Numbered from the stretch's first letter, positions 25,151 through 34,067 are shown. The stretch is 64,000 bases of DNA from an uncultured Candidatus Melainabacteria bacterium (GCA_934691935.1 CAKUTH010000004.1:186001-250000), one strand, 5' to 3'. Numbers and translations: made by a program. The notes: generated by a model not told the origin, from the letters alone.

Positions 25151-26974
25151 ATGGGCGAAAATAGTGTGAATTTCAGTTTTAACAAAGGTCAAAAAATTAA
25201 TTTGGCTAGATTTGACGGTGTGTCAAAAGATGAATTGTTGAATAAACAAGGGATTACAGACGGTCAAAAGAACCTTTTGAAGTCTATTTTTTCTAAGTAT
25301 GACAATGGTGACGGTGTTTTGTCTGCGGATGAATTCAAAAATTTGCAAGCTGATTTGATAAAACTTGCAGGCGACAACAATTTGGGAAAACGAGAACTCA
25401 AAAAATTTAATAAGAATGCCTTGGGTGTTGATAAAAAAGCCTATAGTATGGAAGATTTGCAGGCTGTAATAGGGATGATGACTGATGGCTCAGACAGTAT
25501 TACAAACGTTGCAAAAGACGGCGAAAACGTAAAAATCACCTACAAACCTCAAGATGGCGTTGGTACAAAGACTTCCACTTTTGCGACAGGTGAAAAAAAT
25601 AATCTTACGATTTTGGAAGACGATGTTGTTAATAACGGTGTGACAACACATATTGAATATTTGGATGGCGATACGAATAAACGCACCATAATGACTGAAA
25701 CAAAAGGAAATTCTAAAACAACCATTTTGTATAAAGACGATGGCACTTCAATTAATATCAAAACCCGCGTGACAGGAGCTGTTACAGAGGAATTGGATTT
25801 TGAAAACGGTGACAGAGTCAAAACAAAAACGACCGACAAAGGCGGTGGCAATGTAGAAAGAACGGAGTATGAATATTCTGATACAGGTGTGGTTGAAAAG
25901 ACTTACGATACTGCAAATGGAGATAAGCCTGTTAGTATTGTAACGAAAGACAAAGATGGAAATGTCACAAAGACAAATGACTATACTTATGACGGAGATA
26001 AAACAACAGTGGTCGAAACCGTTGGTACTGGAGACGAAGCAGTAAGAACAAAAACTGTGAAAAATGGAAATAAACTTGAAAGTTTTGTCAACGTAGATGC
26101 TGAAGGCAATGTGTTGAATAACACTCATACGGTCGAAGCTGGCGATACTTGGTATGGTATTGTGCAGGCTAAATATGGGGTAACTGACCATAAAACGACA
26201 ATGGAAATCGTTCATAAACTCAAAAACGAGGCTGGTGTTGCTTATTCGGCGAACAAAATGCCAGATAAAATCACTTTGCTTGCAAAGATTACATTGAAAG
26301 ATGGAAGAGAAGTCGGATTGAAAAACAAAGACGCTCTGGTGAATATGAAACACGGGCTAAATACAGCACCACGTATTACACCGCCTGTAAAATTAACTGC
26401 AGACAAGATTCCACATAAAATAGATGCACTATCTAAGGAACAGCAAAAAATTACTATTCCGACATTTGAGGTCAAGACAGATTGCGCAAACAAAACTGTC
26501 AAACAAGATGACGGTAGATATTTCCAATACAATGCCGATGGCAGAGTTAAACGTATTTATGCGGATGAAAAAGCTAAAGATGCAAAGAATATTGCTGTAT
26601 ACATTGAATATAACGATAATGGCAATGTTTCTGAATATCAATTAAATAGTTTTGGTGATAAAGGACGTTGGACAGGGGCTATTAGGTATGACGGTTCTGG
26701 GGATTTCTTAGAACGTTGGGTGAATGATAAGTTTGACGATAATGGAAATCCTGGACGCCAAACAAAGTATAATGCTGACGGCAGTGTAAACTATGTTATT
26801 GACAACTGCGCATATGATGGACAAGGCCGAGATTTGAGTTTTGATACTTTTCATCCTGATGGCAGTTGGTGGGTTTCACGAAAACTAGACTACGGAAATG
26901 ATGGTACTTGTCAAAAGCGATATTACGAAGCTAAAGACAAAGGTCGCCTAACCATGATAGAAAGTTTTGAGTAG
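25151..26974 (+). CDS. Large EF-hand / LysM protein with YD-like repeats
   Basis: 607 residues, no signal peptide. An EF-hand-like loop SKYDNGDGVLSADEF is near residues 48-62 with a possible second (GDNNLGKRELKKF). A repetitive Thr/Asp/Gly-rich beta region (about 130-320) contains NGDRVKTKT and YDGDKTTVVETV-type units. A LysM-like segment follows (HTVEAGDTWYGIVQAKYG, about 323-385), then C-terminal repeats such as YNADGRVKRIY and YNADGSVNYVIDN resembling YD/RHS strands. It may bind peptidoglycan and calcium. RBS AAAGGTGG is strong. The gene is bracketed by the same repeat modules on both sides. Confidence 0.7.
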   Translation: MGENSVNFSFNKGQKINLARFDGVSKDELLNKQGITDGQKNLLKSIFSKYDNGDGVLSADEFKNLQADLIKLAGDNNLGKRELKKFNKNALGVDKKAYSMEDLQAVIGMMTDGSDSITNVAKDGENVKITYKPQDGVGTKTSTFATGEKNNLTILEDDVVNNGVTTHIEYLDGDTNKRTIMTETKGNSKTTILYKDDGTSINIKTRVTGAVTEELDFENGDRVKTKTTDKGGGNVERTEYEYSDTGVVEKTYDTANGDKPVSIVTKDKDGNVTKTNDYTYDGDKTTVVETVGTGDEAVRTKTVKNGNKLESFVNVDAEGNVLNNTHTVEAGDTWYGIVQAKYGVTDHKTTMEIVHKLKNEAGVAYSANKMPDKITLLAKITLKDGREVGLKNKDALVNMKHGLNTAPRITPPVKLTADKIPHKIDALSKEQQKITIPTFEVKTDCANKTVKQDDGRYFQYNADGRVKRIYADEKAKDAKNIAVYIEYNDNGNVSEYQLNSFGDKGRWTGAIRYDGSGDFLERWVNDKFDDNGNPGRQTKYNADGSVNYVIDNCAYDGQGRDLSFDTFHPDGSWWVSRKLDYGNDGTCQKRYYEAKDKGRLTMIESFE

Positions 26975-26984
26975 AAACGTCGCA

Positions 26985-27365
26985 TATTCCTTCCCTTCCC
27001 AAGGAAAGGAACATTCGCCTTTCCCCTCGCCCCCTTGGGGAGAGTGGATTGAGGGTGAGGGGCTAGCAAAACAAGATCGCGCAATCACTCCAAGAGGACC
27101 CATTTTGCACGAAATCAATAGATTTCGGCAAAAGGAGGCAAGTGCGCGATGACAGATTTTGATAAATCATTGCCAACACATGTCATCGCGGACCCTGTTC
27201 CGCGATCTATAAAAATCTAGGGCTTGACAAATCTTCCTTACATAAACTCCCTAGTGCCTTAGTATCTTAGTATCTTAGTACCTTCTTCCTAACTTACTTA
27301 CGGACTTACTTCTTTACGTAAACTCCTTAGTGCCTTAGTATCTTAGTATCTTCTTCCTAACTTAA
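26985..27365. repeat. Intergenic repeat block downstream of the LysM/EF-hand gene
   Basis: CCCTCGCCCCCTTGGGGAGAG (27024-27044), then GATCGCGCA...GTGCGCGATGAC with the same ATCATTGCCAACACATGTC flank as at 24.83 kb (27073-27212), a CGAAATCAATAGATTTCG hairpin, then two tandem copies of CTTAGTGCCTTAGTATCTTAG-type words (27236-27300 and 27314-27365). No gene seen in 26975-27377; an open frame in 26967-27152 consists of repeat and is rejected. Confidence 0.75.
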
Positions 27366-27377
27366 TCACCTCAACCA

Positions 27378-28061
27378 TCAAATATCTTCAAATCCAGGGG
27401 ATGTTGATGGCAGATTTTTGTAGCCTTCGTTTGATATTACGGTTTTTCTTATATATTTGCTAGAGTAATTCCCGCGTTCAAACAGTTTTTTTAACAAGTT
27501 TTCTCTAACAACGAGTGGATGGAGTTCATCGTTGCTTTCTGGATAAAGTTTCAAAATCTCGTACCATACTGAGGCTTCCATTGTCCAAGCGTAAGTTTCT
27601 TCTGCTATAGAATTGTATTCGTCTTGATGTAACGCTTCATGTGACAAAAGTGCGGAAAGCGCCCCTGGAGGTGCATCTTTGTGTCTTGGGTTTATGTAAA
27701 TGAATAATTGTTTATTCTTTTTCCAGCCCAAGGCATCAAATTGTGCATAACTCGGATTGATAGTGCTCAAATCTCTAAATTCAATCTTTACTGGACGTCC
27801 AGATAAATTGTTCCCGAGAATTGCGTTCCTTGAGAATTCTCCGTTTGTTCCTTTTAGCATATCCAATGCAACATATATAACTTCATCTTTGCTTACTGTT
27901 TTATAAAGTGGTGTAATTTGTTTTACATATTGAGATGTGTATTTTGCAGGGTATGTTTTGGGCATTTCTATTAGCTCATCGTCTTTTGGTTTCGCAAAAG
28001 TCGGTAATGCAACCATAATCAGTGCAATTACAGCTATGTTTTTAATCTTTTTTATACTCAC
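27378..28061 (-). CDS. Secreted HExxH (zincin-like) protein
   Basis: 227 residues from GTG 28061, which has GGGAG ten bases upstream. A signal peptide (IAVIALIMVALPTFA) is followed by a domain with LLSHEALHQDEYNSIAEETYAW. HEALH fits the HExxH zinc motif, with a downstream Glu (EETYAW) as possible third ligand. It could be a periplasmic metalloprotease, or a degenerate scaffold. No family name recognised. The neighbour upstream on the same strand is a TPR protein. Confidence 0.7.
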   Translation of the reverse strand: MSIKKIKNIAVIALIMVALPTFAKPKDDELIEMPKTYPAKYTSQYVKQITPLYKTVSKDEVIYVALDMLKGTNGEFSRNAILGNNLSGRPVKIEFRDLSTINPSYAQFDALGWKKNKQLFIYINPRHKDAPPGALSALLSHEALHQDEYNSIAEETYAWTMEASVWYEILKLYPESNDELHPLVVRENLLKKLFERGNYSSKYIRKTVISNEGYKNLPSTSPGFEDI

Positions 28062-28131
28062 TTAATTAATTCTCCCGTGATTATTACGTCTGTAATAATA
28101 TTATAATTATGTATTTTTATGCGTCAAATTT

Positions 28132-29697
28132 TTATTTTTTTCTGCACAAATTTGCCAATTCTTTGCAGGCAATGCGGTATTCTTCTTTGCCTGAAATGTT
28201 TTCGGCTTCTTTTATGTATTCAAGAGCGGTTTTAAAATCTTCTTTTGTCTTATAAATTTTGCTCATTTGGGCGTAATATTCATCGTTATTAACGTCGTAG
28301 ATAATCGCACGTTTCATACATTCAACGGCTTCGTCAAAATCTTTTTCCTCAAATCTTACCAGTGCCAAATAATAGTATCCGTCTGCGTAATTTATGTCCA
28401 AAGATATTGCGTTTTGAGCGTATTCTTTTGCCAAATCAAGTTTGCCAAGTGCAAGTGAAGCCTTTGCACCAAGTGAATATGCCCAAATGTAGTTAGGGTT
28501 TTCAGAAATTACTTCATCCACAACGGTTATCGCTTTTTCATAATTTTTTTGCGCAATATAGTTGTATGCCAATTGGCATTTATAATTCAAGCTGTTTGGA
28601 TTTCTTTCTAGCACAGTTTTTAGTACATTTTCACTTTTTTCAAAAAGTGCTAATTCTGTATAAACTTTCGCAAGTGAAACAAGCGTAAAGTTGTCATCGT
28701 TCCCGCATTTTAGGTTTTGTTCAAGCTCTGATTTTGCGCCAAGAAAATCTTTGTTTTCAAATTTTAAAAGAGCGTTAAGCACGTGTGCAGAAGCATATTC
28801 GCTGTCCTGTGACAAGATGTAATCAATTTCGCGTTGAGCTTTGACAAAGTTTTTTTGTTCAAAATATAAATAAGCAAGTGAATATCTGTAACCATTGTTG
28901 TCTGGTTCAAGTTGTATTGCTTGAGAATACGCTTTTATAGCTTCATCAATCCAGCCATTGTAAAAATATGCGTTTCCGAGATTATAAAAATATTTCGCAT
29001 TTTGCTTGTTTATGTGTGTAGCTTTTGAAAAACATTTTATAGCTTCTGTAAAATTCAAATCTTCCAAGGCAAATAGTCCAAGATAATTCAAAACTTCTGG
29101 GTTTTCAGAGGTTTTTGGAAATTTGCTGAAAATTTCTTTTGATTTTGCAAATTCGCTTTCGTCAAAATAAATTTTGCCCAAAAGTATTAAAATATTTTCA
29201 TTTTCAGAATCAATTGAATATGCCTGCTCAAGTTTTTCTTTTGCGGTTTCCAATTTTTTATTATCATAGTACGCTTTTGCAATTTGGTACAAAACGTCGG
29301 CGTTTGTAGAGCTTTCAAATTCTTGTATTTTCTTTAAATCCCCGCGTTTTGATGATATTTCGATAAGTTTTATTAAATTTTCTGTCGTATTTTGTATAGA
29401 ATAAATTTTCTCAGCAAATTGAAATGCTTTTGAAAATTCATTTGACAGCAAATAAATTTTTTCAAGAGTTTTTAGTGCTTCCACATGATTTTCATTTTGT
29501 GCAATCACTTTTTCCAAGTATTGTTGAGAGCGAGCAAAATTATTCAAAAGAAAATAAAGTTCTCCGAGTTGGAATAAAATTTCCAAATTGTTATTTTCAA
29601 TTTCTAATGCTTTGTAAAGCATCTCAATAGCTTGTTTGTAGCATTGTTGAGATTTGAGTTCAAAGGCTTGTTTTATATATTCAATTGTTTCTTGCAT
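28132..29697 (-). CDS. TPR-repeat protein
   Basis: 521 residues made nearly wholly of tetratricopeptide repeats from about residue 1 to 510, e.g. YFYNLGNAYFYNGWIDEAI, AYSQAIQLEPDNNGYRYSLA and YADGYYYLALVRFEEKDFDEA. There is no signal peptide. It is a protein-interaction scaffold; partners unknown. RBS GGAGAG sits close before the ATG. It follows the FtsB-like gene with a 17-base gap on the same strand. Confidence 0.88.
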   Translation of the reverse strand: MQETIEYIKQAFELKSQQCYKQAIEMLYKALEIENNNLEILFQLGELYFLLNNFARSQQYLEKVIAQNENHVEALKTLEKIYLLSNEFSKAFQFAEKIYSIQNTTENLIKLIEISSKRGDLKKIQEFESSTNADVLYQIAKAYYDNKKLETAKEKLEQAYSIDSENENILILLGKIYFDESEFAKSKEIFSKFPKTSENPEVLNYLGLFALEDLNFTEAIKCFSKATHINKQNAKYFYNLGNAYFYNGWIDEAIKAYSQAIQLEPDNNGYRYSLAYLYFEQKNFVKAQREIDYILSQDSEYASAHVLNALLKFENKDFLGAKSELEQNLKCGNDDNFTLVSLAKVYTELALFEKSENVLKTVLERNPNSLNYKCQLAYNYIAQKNYEKAITVVDEVISENPNYIWAYSLGAKASLALGKLDLAKEYAQNAISLDINYADGYYYLALVRFEEKDFDEAVECMKRAIIYDVNNDEYYAQMSKIYKTKEDFKTALEYIKEAENISGKEEYRIACKELANLCRKK

Positions 29698-29714
29698 TAG
29701 CTCTCCGATAATTT

Positions 29715-30080
29715 TTATTTTTTATGTTTTTTATGTTTGTTGCGTTTTTTATTAACAGTCTGAGGTTGATTGTTGTTTATCAAAACCAAAACTTCGTCTT
29801 CGCCAGCCATTTTTAAGTTGTTTCTTGCGATGCCTTCAAGACTTTGTGTTGAAGAAAATTGTTTAATATCCTCTTTGAGTTCAGAGTTTTGAGCTTCGGC
29901 ATTGTCGCGAATTTTCGTAAGTACGGAAATTTTACCGCGATAAGATATGGTTTTTGATATGTTTAAAATTGCGCCAAAGCCTATCTGGATAAGGCAAAAC
30001 AATAGTACAATCGTTAAAAACGAATAATAAAAGCCTGTTTTTGATTTTTTTACTGTAATTTCTTCTTTATTTTCAGACAT
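29715..30080 (-). CDS. Septum formation initiator (FtsB/DivIC-like)
   Basis: 121 residues. A short cytoplasmic N-terminus, one membrane helix (FYYSFLTIVLLFCLIQIGFGAIL), a coiled coil (ISVLTKIRDNAEAQNSELKEDIKQF) and a conserved-looking EGIARNNLKMAGEDEVLVLI motif (FtsB: A[R]..l.m...gE.v..i). A Lys/His-rich tail (KKRNKHKKHKK) is unusual. It would join FtsL in the divisome at mid-cell. RBS GAGGA precedes the ATG and a TATAAT is slightly upstream. Confidence 0.8.
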   Translation of the reverse strand: MSENKEEITVKKSKTGFYYSFLTIVLLFCLIQIGFGAILNISKTISYRGKISVLTKIRDNAEAQNSELKEDIKQFSSTQSLEGIARNNLKMAGEDEVLVLINNNQPQTVNKKRNKHKKHKK

Positions 30081-30142
30081 AATTCCTCACAGTAAAAATT
30101 ATAAGCAAAATAAATGATTTAAACAACAATTATCATATAAGT

Positions 30143-31012
30143 TTACAATTTGAATATTGTAGAAAAACTAAATTCGGTTTTTGTAAAATCATTGTCAAGA
30201 TAAACTGTTTGTTTCGCGCCAACTTCAAGTCGCATTCTATCCCTGTCTTTGAATGGGCTGAATGAAAATGCAAGTTTTGTCGAACGCCTGTTTCTGGTTA
30301 TATCTGCACTAAGGTTGCTTTTTAAAGAAAGATAATTGCAAAGTTTAAGCTCAGGAGTGAAGGAAATTGTGTTGTAATCGCTAGCATAGGTTGTATTTAG
30401 TGATTTGGTAAAGGAAGAACTTAATGCAAATCTATTTTTTTCATATTTAGTAAATAGTCCAGTTTCAGTTTCCAACATTGCGATACTGTCGACTGAATTT
30501 GTATAAGTCGCACCGAATGTAAAATCTCCAGCTGTACCTGATGCTTTGAAGTTATTAGGTGCAATTTTATATTCTGAATCCATGTGTCTTTCAAGTGGCT
30601 TGTTGTCTTGGGCAAGGTTTAAACCTTTAGTTCCATTAATCCTTTGTGGTGTTTTTATGTTTAAGGCGTAATTTCCGTTATCATCTCTAAGGTGTACGGC
30701 TGAGCTGTCCTCAACGAATTGTGCATACCCTTTTAATGTTGTTGCGCCAAGCGTAATATTATTATCATCATTATCTTCTAAAGTTATTGCATTGTCGTCA
30801 TCTTGACTGTCATTTTTGTTGTTTGGGTCGACATATTCAGTCAGGTTTTCGTCAAATTCCTTGGAATCATCATCTGGCATTGCATAGATAAATATGTTAG
30901 GCAATAAATTCTCACCATCAGATGTGTTTGGTATCATTTTTTTGTTAGATGCACCAAACGCCGTTGGGGTTATGATTATTAAAGATAATATTATTAACAA
31001 AGCCTTCTTCAT
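30143..31012 (-). CDS. Outer-membrane beta-barrel-like protein
   Basis: 289 residues. Signal peptide (MKKALLIILSLIIITPTAFG), an acidic Asp/Asn-rich linker (YVDPNNKNDSQDDDNAITL) that may bind calcium, then alternating hydrophobic/polar strands from about residue 150 (FTFGATYTNSV, RFALSSSFTKSLNTTY, LRSNLSADITRNRRSTKLAF-type). It ends FSFSTIFKL, with aromatic residues near the C-terminus like a barrel's last strand. No family recognised. Its promoter (31019-31047) predicts a leaderless mRNA. Confidence 0.65.
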   Translation of the reverse strand: MKKALLIILSLIIITPTAFGASNKKMIPNTSDGENLLPNIFIYAMPDDDSKEFDENLTEYVDPNNKNDSQDDDNAITLEDNDDNNITLGATTLKGYAQFVEDSSAVHLRDDNGNYALNIKTPQRINGTKGLNLAQDNKPLERHMDSEYKIAPNNFKASGTAGDFTFGATYTNSVDSIAMLETETGLFTKYEKNRFALSSSFTKSLNTTYASDYNTISFTPELKLCNYLSLKSNLSADITRNRRSTKLAFSFSPFKDRDRMRLEVGAKQTVYLDNDFTKTEFSFSTIFKL

Positions 31013-31018
31013 AAGTAT

Positions 31019-31047
31019 ATTTTAGTGGTTAATTGCGTTTTAGTCAA
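31019..31047 (-). promoter_or_regulatory. Promoter of the outer-membrane protein gene, leaderless geometry
   Basis: Minus strand TTGACT (31047-31042), 17-base spacer, TAAAAT (31024-31019), then 6 bases to ATG 31012. No RBS. Confidence 0.75.
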
Positions 31048-31073
31048 ATATTTTTTTAGTCAATTTCGCACAC

Positions 31074-31102
31074 TTGAAAATTTTTAATAAATATGAAATA
31101 AT
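31074..31102 (+). promoter_or_regulatory. Promoter of poly-G leader locus 1
   Basis: TTGAAA (31074-31079), 17-base spacer, TGA-AATAAT (-10 at 31097-31102, TG extension), then 6 bases (GAGTGT) to the leader ATG at 31109. It has the same layout as the promoter at 38963. Confidence 0.65.
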
Positions 31103-31108
31103 GAGTGT

Positions 31109-31195
31109 ATGAGTAGACAACATGGAGTTTTGAATATGAGAGATATGAAAAACCTTGCTACACAAGGGATACAACCTAATGGGGGGGGGCTTTAA
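31109..31195 (+). CDS. Leader peptide of pilin locus 1, ends in the poly-G tract
   Basis: 28 codons. It starts MSRQHGVLNMRDMKN, contains a CCTTG-CTACA-CAAGG hairpin in its DNA, and ends QGIQPNGGGL followed by TAA, where the Gly codons are the G9 tract. A TATAAT-like box 6 bases upstream makes the transcript start at the ATG. The paralogous leader at 38998 shares the N-terminal MxREHGVxxM pattern. In the present tract length it stops at CTT-TAA and is out of frame with the pilin; one more G would fuse them. Too short for confident gene calling by itself; the repeated architecture is the support. Confidence 0.55.
   Translation: MSRQHGVLNMRDMKNLATQGIQPNGGGL
31181..31189 (+). repeat. Homopolymeric G9 tract
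   Basis: Nine G after CAACCTAAT and before CTTTAAGCTCT. Homologous to G11 at 39089-39099 and G12 at 63018-63029; such tracts are prone to slipped-strand length change. Confidence 0.9.
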
Positions 31196-31203
31196 GCTCT
31201 GAT

Positions 31204-31343
31204 TACGTAAGTAAGTTAGGAAGTAAGGAAGTAAGTAAGATTTGTCATCTTGAGCGAAGCGAAAGATCTCAAACCCATCCTAACCTTCCCTTGAAAAGGG
31301 AAGGAACTATTCGTCATGCTGAACTTGTTTCAGCATCTCAAAT
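31204..31343. repeat. Mosaic repeat segment in pilin leader 1
   Basis: TAAG words (GTAAGTTAGGAAGTAAGGAAG, 31207-31240), then TCATCTTGAGCGAAGCGAAAG (31245-31265), CCTTCCCTTGAAAAGGGAAGG hairpin (31284-31304), then GCTGAACTTGTTTCAGC hairpin (31318-31334). All lie in the open pilin frame. Confidence 0.75.
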
Positions 31344-32187
31344 ACAGGAGCGGGGTGCATTTAGTCGCAACAATAAAACCCTCTCCCGAATTTCTAAGTT
31401 CACTTCGTTCACCAAGAAATTCTTCCCTCTCCCAGAGGTAGAGGGGAAATGTGCTTTCACCCTAGCAGAGGTTCTCATCACCCTTGGAATTATCGGTGTT
31501 GTGGCTGCTATAACTCTGCCTTCGTTAATCCAACATAACGCTGAAAAACAACGAGTTGCACAACTTAAAAAGGCTTACTCAGAACTTTCACAAGCCTTTT
31601 TATTTGCGGTGGATGAACATGGTGCACCGACAGAATGGGGAATGGGGTCATTGTATGAACCACATTCACACTACATTTTGGCTGATAATATGAGAAAGTA
31701 TTTGAAGTTGTCTAAGGATTGCGTTGATATGACAGGAGAACAGACCCAGAAAGTTTGCGGGTATGATGGTTTGTATAGTGACCCTTGGCAATATACTGAA
31801 GAAGTCCGTAGGCTTGTTGTTTTGAACGATGGAACAGCGGTTAATTTTAGAGTTTATAATGGAAATTGTAATATTAATTATGGTGAAATTAAAAATATCT
31901 GTGGCACAATAAATGTTGATCTCAATGGAGCAAAAAGCCCAAATCGAAATGGAGAAGATAAATTTGTTATATTTGTAACTCGTGATAAGCTTGTTCCCGC
32001 AGGAATTCCTGGGGATGCTCATGATTTTGAAACAGCTTGTAACCGTTTGCACAAACATCCGTATCCTGAATATTACGGCGGAGGGAATATGTATGCTTGT
32101 ACTGCATGGGTTTTGTACAATGAAAATATGGATTATTTGCACTGTGATGATTTGAGTTGGACAGGCAAAACAAAATGCAAAAGCTAA
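31291..32187 (+). CDS. Type IV pilin-like protein with poly-G leader (locus 1)
   Basis: 298 residues if started at TTG 31291, but the frame is open from the G tract at 31180, so the true N-terminus is uncertain; there is no ATG in frame before the prepilin motif. The motif KCAFTLAEVLITLGIIGVVAAITLP is at about residue 53. The mature part includes QLKKAYSELSQAFLFAVDEHG and the shared DLNGAKSPNRNGEDKFVIFV. The pre-sequence SRNNKTLSRISKFTSFTKKF is nearly identical to the pilin at 39.1 kb. Leader DNA is GC-richer than the rest. Whether the protein is made now depends on initiation at an unusual site or on a frame change at the tract. Confidence 0.75.
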   Translation: MKREGTIRHAELVSASQIQERGAFSRNNKTLSRISKFTSFTKKFFPLPEVEGKCAFTLAEVLITLGIIGVVAAITLPSLIQHNAEKQRVAQLKKAYSELSQAFLFAVDEHGAPTEWGMGSLYEPHSHYILADNMRKYLKLSKDCVDMTGEQTQKVCGYDGLYSDPWQYTEEVRRLVVLNDGTAVNFRVYNGNCNINYGEIKNICGTINVDLNGAKSPNRNGEDKFVIFVTRDKLVPAGIPGDAHDFETACNRLHKHPYPEYYGGGNMYACTAWVLYNENMDYLHCDDLSWTGKTKCKS

Positions 32188-32361
32188 TAAAAATTATTTG
32201 TAAAATTTACAAAACTCTTGGATATAAAAATACGCTGTACGCTTTCGCTTTACTTGAATATAGCCCACATGGCTAATAGCTAAAAGTATAGTATATGGAT
32301 TAATATATTATAGCTCTAAAATTGAGACGTTATATTTTTAGTATTTAGGAGTGAAGTAAAA

Positions 32362-33000
32362 ATGGAAGATAAGATAACCGTATATATTGTAGAAGATTAT
32401 ATGTTGGCAAGAGTAACTTTAGTTGAATCTTTGAAACAGTTTGATGATATTGAAATAAAAGGGGCGTTTGAAACTGGAGAAGATTGTATTAGTGCATTGG
32501 AAAAAGAACAAGTGCAAATTGTAATTATGGATATTGGTTTGCCTTATAAGACGGGAATTGAAACAACAAAGATTATTAAAGAAAAATATCCTAATGTTAA
32601 AGTGATAATGCTTACGTCGCATGATAAACAAGATGAAATCATTTCAAGTTTTGCATCAGGTGCTAATGGTTATGCGCTAAAAGAAATTTCTACAGACAAA
32701 TTGCATAGTGTAATCAAAACTGTTGCAAGTGGGTCATTGTGGATTGCTCCTCAGATAGCAAGTGTCGTTCAAAATTTGTTTTATAATCTTGAAACTTTGC
32801 CAAAACCTGATTTCAAATTGACAGATCGTGAAAAGGAAGTGTTGGAATTGTTGGTACTTGGGCTGTCAAATACAAAAATAAGCGAAAAACTTGTTGTTAG
32901 TACACATACTGTAAAAGCTCATGTCACAAATATTTTATCAAAACTTGCAGTGTCGGATAGAGTTCAAGCTGCTGTAAAAGCTGTAAAATATAATTTATAA
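32362..33000 (+). CDS. NarL/FixJ-family response regulator
   Basis: 212 residues. Receiver domain with phospho-acceptor in VIMDIGLPYKTGIET (Asp near 55), KVIMLTSHDKQDE and a KE at the fifth strand (YALKEIST). The C-terminal LuxR HTH is LTDREKEVLELLVLGLSNTKISEKLVVSTHTVKAHVTNIL. It regulates transcription on phosphorylation. RBS TTAGGAG is 10 bases upstream. The next gene, a PAS kinase-like protein, starts 11 bases later, so the two form a pair. It is clearly paralogous to the orphan regulator at 54.6 kb. Confidence 0.93.
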   Translation: MEDKITVYIVEDYMLARVTLVESLKQFDDIEIKGAFETGEDCISALEKEQVQIVIMDIGLPYKTGIETTKIIKEKYPNVKVIMLTSHDKQDEIISSFASGANGYALKEISTDKLHSVIKTVASGSLWIAPQIASVVQNLFYNLETLPKPDFKLTDREKEVLELLVLGLSNTKISEKLVVSTHTVKAHVTNILSKLAVSDRVQAAVKAVKYNL

Positions 33001-33011
33001 AAGGATTTATA

Positions 33012-34067
33012 ATGATAAACGATAAAAATGTATTATATTCAATACTTGAAGGTATGCCAATGGCTGTTTATCTGAAAGATTTGACAGGCAAAATTACTTA
33101 CTTAAATAAGTTTGCCAAAAATTTTTTAGGGTTGTCAAATTCAAGTAGGTCAACCAAAAAAGAGTTTATAGAATCCAGCTTAAAACAAATAAAAGAAACT
33201 GATGAGCAAGTTATAAATGAAAAATGTTATGTTGAGCTTGAAGAAACAATAAAGTTAAAAGATGACGATGTAAGGTGGTTTAATATACATAAATATCCTG
33301 TGTATAATGATGATGATAAAATATCTGGGATTTGTGTGATTGCAAGGGATGTTGAGCTTGAAAAAAAAGCGCAGGAACAGCGTGAAACTTATATTGCGAC
33401 ACTAACTCACGATTTACAAAATCCGACATTAGCGCAGATTAATGCTCTTGACCTTTTGTTGGAAGAACGCTTAGGAACATTGAATGATGAACAAAAAAAT
33501 CTGTTAAATTTAACCAAAGATTCTTGTACTTATATGCTAGAAATGTTATTGAGTTTGTTGGATACTTATAAGTTTGAAAATGAAGATTATATAGTAGATA
33601 TAGCTCCTTGCGATTTGTCGAAGATGATTTTAGAAACTTGTGCAAGATATAAGCATTTACTCAATGATAAAAATATAAAAATTATAACAGATTTGACAAA
33701 AAATATAAAAAATTTTATATCTGATGAACAGCTTGTAAAGCGTGTATTGAATAACTTATTTAGATTTATCATAAATTATTCTTTTAAAAATACGGAAATA
33801 AAAGTTTTTTTAAAAAAAGAACCTAAAAATTTTGTAAAAGTAGAGATTGTGTCTTGCGGGTATCATATCCCGCCCAAAACTTTGAATGGCTTGTTTGAAA
33901 AATACACTACTCATTTTTCAAAGTATAATACGGTTGGCGTTGATATTTGTTTGTACCATTCAAAACAAATAGTGTCGTTGCTTGGTGGTGCTGTTTCTAT
34001 AAAAAGTTTTGAGAATACAAATACTATAGAATTAATTTTGCCAATACGATTAAAAAGAGAAGTTTAA
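33012..34067 (+). CDS. PAS-domain sensor histidine kinase
   Basis: 351 residues, no membrane segment, so a cytosolic sensor. PAS domain about 7-115 (LEGMPMAVYLKDLTGKITYLN through ISGICVIARDVE). The DHp motif is ATLTHDLQNPTLAQINALDLL with the phospho-His. The ATPase part is reduced: VLNNLFRFIINYSFKN stands for the N box and NTVGVDICLYHSKQIVSLLGGA for the G2 box, where the usual G-x-G-L-G is altered. It may be a weak or pseudo-kinase. Partner is the response regulator upstream. Confidence 0.82.
   Translation: MINDKNVLYSILEGMPMAVYLKDLTGKITYLNKFAKNFLGLSNSSRSTKKEFIESSLKQIKETDEQVINEKCYVELEETIKLKDDDVRWFNIHKYPVYNDDDKISGICVIARDVELEKKAQEQRETYIATLTHDLQNPTLAQINALDLLLEERLGTLNDEQKNLLNLTKDSCTYMLEMLLSLLDTYKFENEDYIVDIAPCDLSKMILETCARYKHLLNDKNIKIITDLTKNIKNFISDEQLVKRVLNNLFRFIINYSFKNTEIKVFLKKEPKNFVKVEIVSCGYHIPPKTLNGLFEKYTTHFSKYNTVGVDICLYHSKQIVSLLGGAVSIKSFENTNTIELILPIRLKREV

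Noticed and set aside
26967..27152. Short open frame after the LysM/EF-hand gene
   Set aside because: Consists of CCCTCGCCCC and CGAAATC repeats; overlaps the stop of the upstream gene.
22718..27365. CRISPR array
   Set aside because: Repeats are irregular in length and spacing, often inverted, with no constant spacers and no cas genes.
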